Source: Nageia nagi (Eukaryota; Pinophyta). From it: 64,000 bases of DNA. Positions 59,203 through 64,000 of the stretch are shown here, in pieces. The position numbers and the translations under genes were made by a program. Every line of letters starts with the position of its first letter. Within the stretch, counting starts at the first letter, position 1. The notes beneath the pieces were generated by a model, which saw only the letters and a list, made by a program, of their open reading frames with translations, did no database searches and was not told where the DNA came from. The stretch covers positions 55,180,001-55,244,000 of the forward strand of contig JBITNC010000001.1 in assembly GCA_050084985.1 (NCBI GenBank), in the 5' to 3' direction.

Positions 59203-60683
59203 CTACAACACCTGAAATACAATACAAATATCAATGAAAAGACTAACATATATATAAGAACATGAAAAATTTAAATACAAAGCCATTAAAATTCTCATCT
59301 TACCATTTTGAACATGTAAAGCAAAACGATTTGAGTGGCAATGTCGACATCCAAGTTCTTTCAAGGCAGGAATGTCATAGATATCGTACTCCCTCACATC
59401 AACATTAAGATCAACCAATTTTGACTCTTGTATTCCTCTCTTCTTTCTCTTATACTGTGGAGAAATCCAACTCTTTCTCTTTTTCAAGGATTTTTTAGGA
59501 TCAGTTACAAAATCATGGACAATTGAGTTTTCAACATCTTGTTGATGTAGTTCTCTAACCATATCTATCCATTTCTAAGATATTTTTGGAGTTTGAATTC
59601 TTTTTAAAATCTCAATAGTATCATTGAGTTCTTTTTTCCATTTGTGGAGAAATTATAGCTTGATTATTTCTTACAAGAGGCAACTCATTAAAATCATACA
59701 CATATTCAATAAGGTCAAAGACATGTTCAACAGGAGTCAACTCATGCAAATAAGGGACTTGTTCAATAGGAGTTGACTTATGCAAATCAAATCCAACATT
59801 CATGTGCCATCCAGATTGAAGCAATATTCTAATCTTCATGACATGCTTGCAAATATTACCTCATACAACCCACATACATTACATGTAAAATAATGTTTTC
59901 TACAATTGACCAAAAGGTATTTGGTGGACTAATATGTTTGACTTTATACCCAATATGCATTACTAATACTTCCATGACAAGAACAATGAGAATCTAGAAT
60001 ACGATGGGATCTCTCTTGTGCAATTTCAAGATTCTTCTTTTCTTTGTAGTTAGTCCAGAAACCAAGAGTATGCAGCATTTCTTTGTGGTTGTAGTATGGC
60101 TCCATTTTTTGATCAAATTGGGCTAATAACCAATCCAACCTCCTTGAAATCTTCTTAGTCTTTTCCTTTAAAAATCTTTGTTTTAAGAAGAAATGGTAGA
60201 CTCAATTGTTGCATTAGTTTCTCAGTTGGCATGTGGGAAATTTCTAAAGGCTTTTTCCCACATGGTTGCAAATGACATGAAATAAGTACAATTAGGATTC
60301 AATAACAACGTTGATGGGATAAATTTAGTCTAAAATTAGTGGAGTATAGTATGATGATGAAAAATTTGGTACAACAATAATATCATAAATAACTTGGATT
60401 GGAACTTGTTAAACTTATCATTTTCTACCAAACAACGATTGAAGTAATCTATAAACCTCTTCCCCTCCTCAAATTCTTTGTTGAAATCATCAATAAGTGC
60501 CCTTATCGAGATTGTATTGTCTATGGTATGCATAATGTGTCCCAACTTCAATAATATCCTCATATGCACATCTTTGTCAAATACAAGCTTAATAACATTT
60601 TTCAACCATGCCCTTAGTACATGCCACCAACACATAAGATGCCGAAAAATGAACACCATCCTATTGCATTCATTGAAAAACAA
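59203..60683 (-). pseudogene. Decayed Mutator-like (MULE) transposase, C-terminal half
   Basis: Minus strand, 60683 to 59203. The first piece (60683-60336) reads FIFRHLMCWWHVLRAWLKNV, typical of the 'Cys-x-W-H-V-x-R-A-W' helix that follows the MULE catalytic core. After it come FNKEFEEGKRFIDYF and MDWLLAQFDQKMEPYYNHKE (60138). The SWIM-like zinc finger lies near 59900-59835: TCNVCG, then after a small shift NICKHVMKIRI, i.e. Cys-x2-Cys with Cys-Lys-His. A basic tail (SPQYKRKKRGIQESK, 59460) ends in CRHCHSNRF (59337-59311). The catalytic DDE part upstream is missing; 60690-60857 is non-coding and then other element remnants begin. At least two frameshifts and several stops make it inactive. 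Confidence 0.6.
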
Positions 60684-60857
60684 CTCATAAAATTATGAAT
60701 TGAATTTTGCTTAAAATAAAATGGTGCATTACGTAATTCATAAAGAGAGAGCAATCTAATATATCAACATAATATTAGTAGCTTATAAGATAAGGAACAC
60801 TTCAATAGAAATTATATTTTTTTCCATATCTTTGCTATAGAAATATTGAGGCATTAG

Positions 60858-61073
60858 ATGATTAACAACTCAACATATTTAATTGCCCAAGCTGATTCCT
60901 TAAGGTACTTTGTTTCTAAACCTCATATCCAAGGTCGAGTTGCTACACAAGTGATGTTTTTTTTTTGTAAGGTTAAATTTATTAAATGGGATTCTTTATA
61001 CAGGGCTCCCAAACCCTATTTTTACAATAAGTTTGATTTTTTATGTACAACAAAAGCAAAAGGCTATTCCTAA
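60858..61073 (+). pseudogene. Gypsy RNase H fragment
   Basis: A 71-codon open stretch: TYLIAQADSLRYFVSKPHIQ, GRVATQVMFFFCKVKFIKWD. This resembles the C-terminal part of Tat-type RNase H, where a 'D-P-L-x-Y-x-x-x-K-P-x-x-x-G-R-x-A' segment is usual. No neighbouring integrase or RT was found, so it is an isolated fragment. Confidence 0.45.
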
Positions 61074-61074
61074 T

Positions 61075-61611
61075 CCTATTCCTTCTTTGTAATGTCAACC
61101 ACATTAACTAGCACATCTAAATCCAATTTACTATTTCTTGCTAACTCTAGGTGAATTTTATTGAGCTCCAGCATGCCCCACATACCTTCCACCTCAACCT
61201 ATGTGAAATCAAAAACTTTTGCCACTTTAATCCCAAAGAGAATATCTGCCATTTTGGTCGCTACGGAGACTTGCTTTCACAAAAGATGATTTTTGTAATC
61301 ATCGTCGTAGATCCAATGGAGAGCCTTACGAATAATCTTGATACCTCTCTCTGCCTTCATTTGCTTGGGGGACTTTCCCTAAGACATCCTTCTAAAAAAA
61401 TAATGAAAGTGCTTTCTTTTCCTTTTTGGCTTCTTTGGCTTCTCCAATCCACCAGCTTGTTCCATAACCTGCTAAATCCATCTCAGATACTCTATTAAAG
61501 AAACTACCACTTGATCATCTTCCATGGGTTTTGGACATATTGCTTTTATCATAATCTTTTCCATGGACTTCCTTGGATAAACCTTTGCCACTAACTCTAC
61601 AATGATTTTAG
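61075..61611 (-). pseudogene. Unclassified decayed frame cut by a copia LTR
   Basis: One minus-strand frame of about 175 codons from the LTR edge (61611) to a stop at 61075, with four internal stops. Pieces: MEKIMIKAICPKPMEDDQVV, LEKPKKPKRKRKHFHYFFRR, KQMKAERGIKIIRKALHWIY, MADILFGIKVAKVFDF, VEGMWGMLELNKIHLELARN, and DVLVNVVDITKKE at the end. The internal stops are TAG or TGA, as expected from CAG and CGA after deamination. A basic cluster near 61445 could be nuclear-targeting. I do not recognise the family. The frame continues upstream past the LTR insertion, outside the window. Confidence 0.4.
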
Positions 61612-62490
61612 TGTTGGATTTCGAGTGACACTGAGAGGGGGGGTGAATCAGTGTATTAAAAATTATAATCAATTTAATCTTCTTAAATAAAGACAGATTA
61701 AAAACCAGAGAGAATTGAGCAAGCACATCAGTACATCACACAACACCAGATGTAACGAGGTTCACCAGATTGGCTACATCCCCGAACATGACTGCTTGGA
61801 CACCAATCCAAATCCAGCCATTAAAGAAAGCTTACAGATTCACAACACCAACTGTGAAGGGTAGCACCAACTACCACTTTGCAAAAGCAGCACCTACTGC
61901 TTGGAGCACCAACTCCAGCTCTCAAGCACCCACTTGAGATAATATTCAAAAGGAATAAAGAATACAGTTCTAGAAGACCCTCAATGGTCTAGCTCTAATT
62001 CTCACTATTTGATCTCTGCACACAGCTCCAAAGTACCATAGTTAAACAATCTCTATACTGTCTGCATATCCGTTTGCTCACTTCACTTTTTCTTGATACT
62101 CCACTCTTTCACACTATTGCCTCCTCTCTTGCACTTCTCTACATGCACATCTCATTACACACACTTGCCTCCACTCCAGCCCTTCACTATGCACTCATCT
62201 CTCTTCGCGCACACTTCTCAATCACACAATTCACGCATCACATTTTTTTTTCATACCCAAGAAAAACATTACGCATCAAGAAAAACCCCCGAGAATCTGT
62301 TCCTTTCATTACACGTTATCAAAAACAAACTAAAAATAATCCTTGTTTGTAACTGCTCCTACACCAAAGGGATTTCACTAACTGAGTCTGCATCTGTTGT
62401 AACTGACGAACGCTCCTTTGCTCAATTTAGACAAGTGTACCTCTTTCTCTACTAATTTCGGAGATTTGACAGTATCTGATTATTTCTGAT

Positions 62491-62640
62491 AATTCCGGAC
62501 TCTTTGTCTTCTTCATAATGATATTTCTGTTAATTCCGGACTCTTTGTCTTCTTCATAATGATATTTCTGTTAATTTCGGACTCTTTGTCTTCTTCATAA
62601 TGATATTTCTGTTAATTCCGGACTCTTTGTCTCGCTTGCC
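62491..62640 (+). repeat. 41-bp tandem array in LTR
   Basis: aattccggactctttgtctt starts at 62491, 62532, 62573 (aatttcgg) and 62614: three full units and a partial one, with near-identical sequence. Confidence 0.92.
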
Positions 62641-62661
62641 GGATGTTTATTGTATACAGCG

Positions 62662-63330
62662 TGATGTCATCATCTCCGGACTCCGGAAGCAGAGTAAAAC
62701 GCTTCCCGCATGATGTCATCATCTCCGAACCTTTATCTCCGGACTTTTTGTCTCCGGACTTTTAAACACTTACACCATGATGTCATCATCTTCGGACCTT
62801 TATCTCCGGACTTTTGTCTCTGGACTTTTATCTCTGAACGTTTATCTCCAGACTTTTCAACACCTCCACCATGATGTCATCATCTCCGAACTCCGGTAGT
62901 AGAGTAAAAACGCTTCTCGCATAATGTCATCATCTCCGGACCTTTATCTCCGGACCTTTATCTCCAGACTCTGGTCTTTACCAAAACTCGACTATCTTAT
63001 CCTCTGTGACGTCATCTTTTTAATCCGGAACATTTTACTTCCGGGACATTTACTTTATGGACTCCGGAATTTCAATCTCTCTTTGCCGATCTTATCTCTG
63101 CATTCCGGAATGCTTTATTCGCTGACTCCGGCTCTTTGATCATTCTTTGCTGACCTCATCGTCTCCGGAACCCGGTTCTATTCACAAATGTGAACATCGT
63201 TCTCCCCGTGACGTCATCTCTTGCTTCCGGAATGTTTTTACTCGCTGGCTCTGGCTCTTTAATCGCTCCTTGCTGACCTCATCACTTCCGGACTCCGGTT
63301 TTGAGTGATAGCCCGAAATCGCTGACGTCA
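62662..63330 (-). promoter_or_regulatory. Array of TGACGTCA-like and TCCGGA motifs in LTR U3
   Basis: TGATGTCA or TGACGTCA-type 8-mers at 62662, 62711, 62778, 62872, 62922 (taatgtca), 63007, 63209 and 63323, each followed within a few to about 25 bases by tccgg or tccga. TGACGTCA is the palindromic binding site of plant bZIP/TGA factors. They lie in the U3 half of the LTR relative to its transcription, so a role in promoter control is plausible but inferred. Confidence 0.55.
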
Positions 63331-63378
63331 TTTCTTCCGGAATGCTTTGTTTACTAACTCCGGCTTTACCAAAATCAC

Positions 63379-63623
63379 TTGTTGACAACATTACAATCAT
63401 TCACCACCTCCGGAACCCGGTCAAAACCTTCGGAACCCGATCAACACCTTGTTGACAACAGTTACAGTCACGCTTCACCTCCGGAACTCGGTCAAACCTC
63501 CGGAACCCGATCAACACCTTGTTAACAACAATTACAATCACACTTCACCTCCGGAACCCGGTCAAACCTCCGGAACCCGATCGAAACCTTGTTGACAACA
63601 ATTACAATCACACATACTCAACA
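63379..63623 (-). repeat. 70-bp tandem array at the LTR start
   Basis: ttgttgacaaca-type starts at 63379, 63449, 63519 and 63589: three and a half units with two cctccggaaccc words each, ending exactly at the LTR edge. Confidence 0.92.
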
Positions 63624-63625
63624 AT

Positions 63626-63637
63626 CTCCCCCTTTGG
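63626..63637 (-). promoter_or_regulatory. Polypurine tract of the copia element
   Basis: Plus-strand ctccccctttgg, i.e. CCAAAGGGGGAG on the minus strand, two bases before the LTR start TGTTGAG. Similar tracts (ctccccctttgt at 63688, ctccccctgag at 63725) lie in the same spacer. Confidence 0.8.
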
Positions 63638-63830
63638 AATTGTTGGCAACACCAACTGATCAGACACCAACATCGGGACTTTTCTCTCCCCCTTTGTCAA
63701 CAATAACAAAGGGCATTTACAGACTCCCCCTGAGTCCATACATGACATTCTCAGGAAACACAGGATACACAGAAACAATATAGGAAGGAAAATTAAGCAC
63801 TTCCCCTGAGAATGTGACATGTAGAACTAG

Positions 63831-63998
63831 CTAATGCTTGGGAAGGACAACAACTCCTAGCTTGTTGCGAAGATTTTCGAAGACGTCTTTGGGCAAAGGC
63901 TTTGTAAATATGTCGGCTACTTGCTCTGTGGTTGGAACAAAATCCAATTGTACTTCTCCTTGTGCCACGCGTTCTTTTAGAAAGTGATATCTGATTGC
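63831..63998 (-). CDS. Copia pol C-terminus (RNase H end), intact, partial
   Basis: Open minus-strand frame from the window edge to TAG at 63831-63833, 55 codons without any break. It reads AIRYHFLKERVAQGEVQLDF, then VADIFTKPLPKDVFENLRNK and ends LGVVVLPKH. The 'Lys-x-x-x-Ala-Asp-Ile-Phe-Thr-Lys-x-Leu-Pro' motif is the hallmark of the end of copia RNase H. A spacer of about 190 bp with several C-rich (minus-strand purine) tracts separates it from the polypurine tract and LTR. The rest of the polyprotein lies outside the window. The lack of decay, in contrast to all other frames here, suggests a recent copy. Lineage (SIRE/Angela/Tork) cannot be fixed from this piece. Confidence 0.9.
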   Translation of the reverse strand, partial: AIRYHFLKERVAQGEVQLDFVPTTEQVADIFTKPLPKDVFENLRNKLGVVVLPKH

Positions 63999-64000
63999 AA

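Larger units (their letters stand above)
61612..63623 (-). mobile_element. Copia element 3' LTR, 2012 bp
   Basis: On the minus strand it starts TGTTGAGTATG at 63623, right after a polypurine tract, and ends TCCAACA at 61612 (plus strand TGTTGGATTT). It is the 3' LTR of the copia element whose pol ends at 63831. The five bases outside its end are TTTAG (61607-61611); the same five should flank the other LTR beyond the window. Internal tandem arrays are listed below. The plus-strand sequence gagagggggggtgaatcagt near its end is common in plant copia LTR ends of the SIRE/Angela kind. No stop of the pol reading frame intrudes, so this is the youngest-looking element here. Confidence 0.85.

Noticed and set aside
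62074-62455. Overlapping plus-strand open frames in the copia LTR
   Set aside because: They lie wholly inside the LTR, antisense to its transcription, in a C/T-rich low-complexity stretch.
62491-63623. CRISPR-like arrays (41-bp and 70-bp periodic repeats)
   Set aside because: Units are contiguous tandem repeats without unique spacers and lie in an LTR of a plant retrotransposon.

Overview
The window looks like repeat-derived DNA from a large, AT-rich plant nuclear genome. It holds LTR retrotransposons of the Ty3/gypsy (Tat-like) and Ty1/copia types, with CACTA and Mutator-like (MULE) transposon remnants. Almost every reading frame is cut by stops and frameshifts, and long stretches have no gene. 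I found no intact host gene, operon, CRISPR array, rRNA or tRNA. The density of old nested retroelements and the interstitial TTAGGG-like tract would suit a gymnosperm or another giant plant genome, but nothing here proves the taxon.

Layout. 0.35-1.9 kb: decayed gypsy gag-protease, then an LTR-like stretch. 4.8-6.5 kb: unrecognised decayed reading frame. 6.6-9.4 kb: gypsy LTR, gag and protease, continuing at 13.63 kb. Between these halves, 9407-13627, sits the best-defined element of the window. It is a non-autonomous LTR retrotransposon with 284-bp LTRs, tRNA-Met primer site, polypurine tract and a matching ATCCA target duplication. It has no pol; it carries a gag-like N-terminus joined to a long acidic reading frame. 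15.5-16.0 kb: hairpin-bearing repeats with compensatory changes. 19.2-24.6 kb: gypsy pol with an archaeal-type RNase H lying upstream of RT, split by a 1.6-kb LTR-like insertion. 25-28.6 kb: a long decayed downstream reading frame with a coiled-coil end.

28.6-38.6 kb: LTR-like DNA, a plant-mobile-domain-like remnant, a minus-strand gypsy gag, a copia zinc-knuckle remnant and a copia-type LTR. 42-44.6 kb: a CACTA-like end and decayed minus-strand exons. 45.9-46.8 kb: degenerate telomere-like repeat. 48.3-52 kb: a nearly full-length but dead copia polyprotein. 54.0-54.9 kb: CACTA TNP2 transposase remnant. 54.9-56.8 kb: two tandem copies of a ~0.9-kb unit, each with a long hairpin. 59.2-60.7 kb: MULE transposase with a SWIM-type zinc finger. 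61.6-64.0 kb: the 2012-bp 3' LTR and pol C-terminus of a young-looking minus-strand copia element that runs off the right edge.

The genes do not form a pathway; they record successive insertions. Several catalytic residues (protease, RT, integrase, RNase H) are lost, and many changes are of C-to-T or G-to-A type, as expected from long silencing by cytosine methylation. The items most worth a second look are the gag-acidic non-autonomous element, the covarying hairpin repeats, the concentric GC palindrome in an LTR, the RNase H position in the gypsy pol and the unidentified long frames at 4.8-6.5 and 25-28.6 kb.
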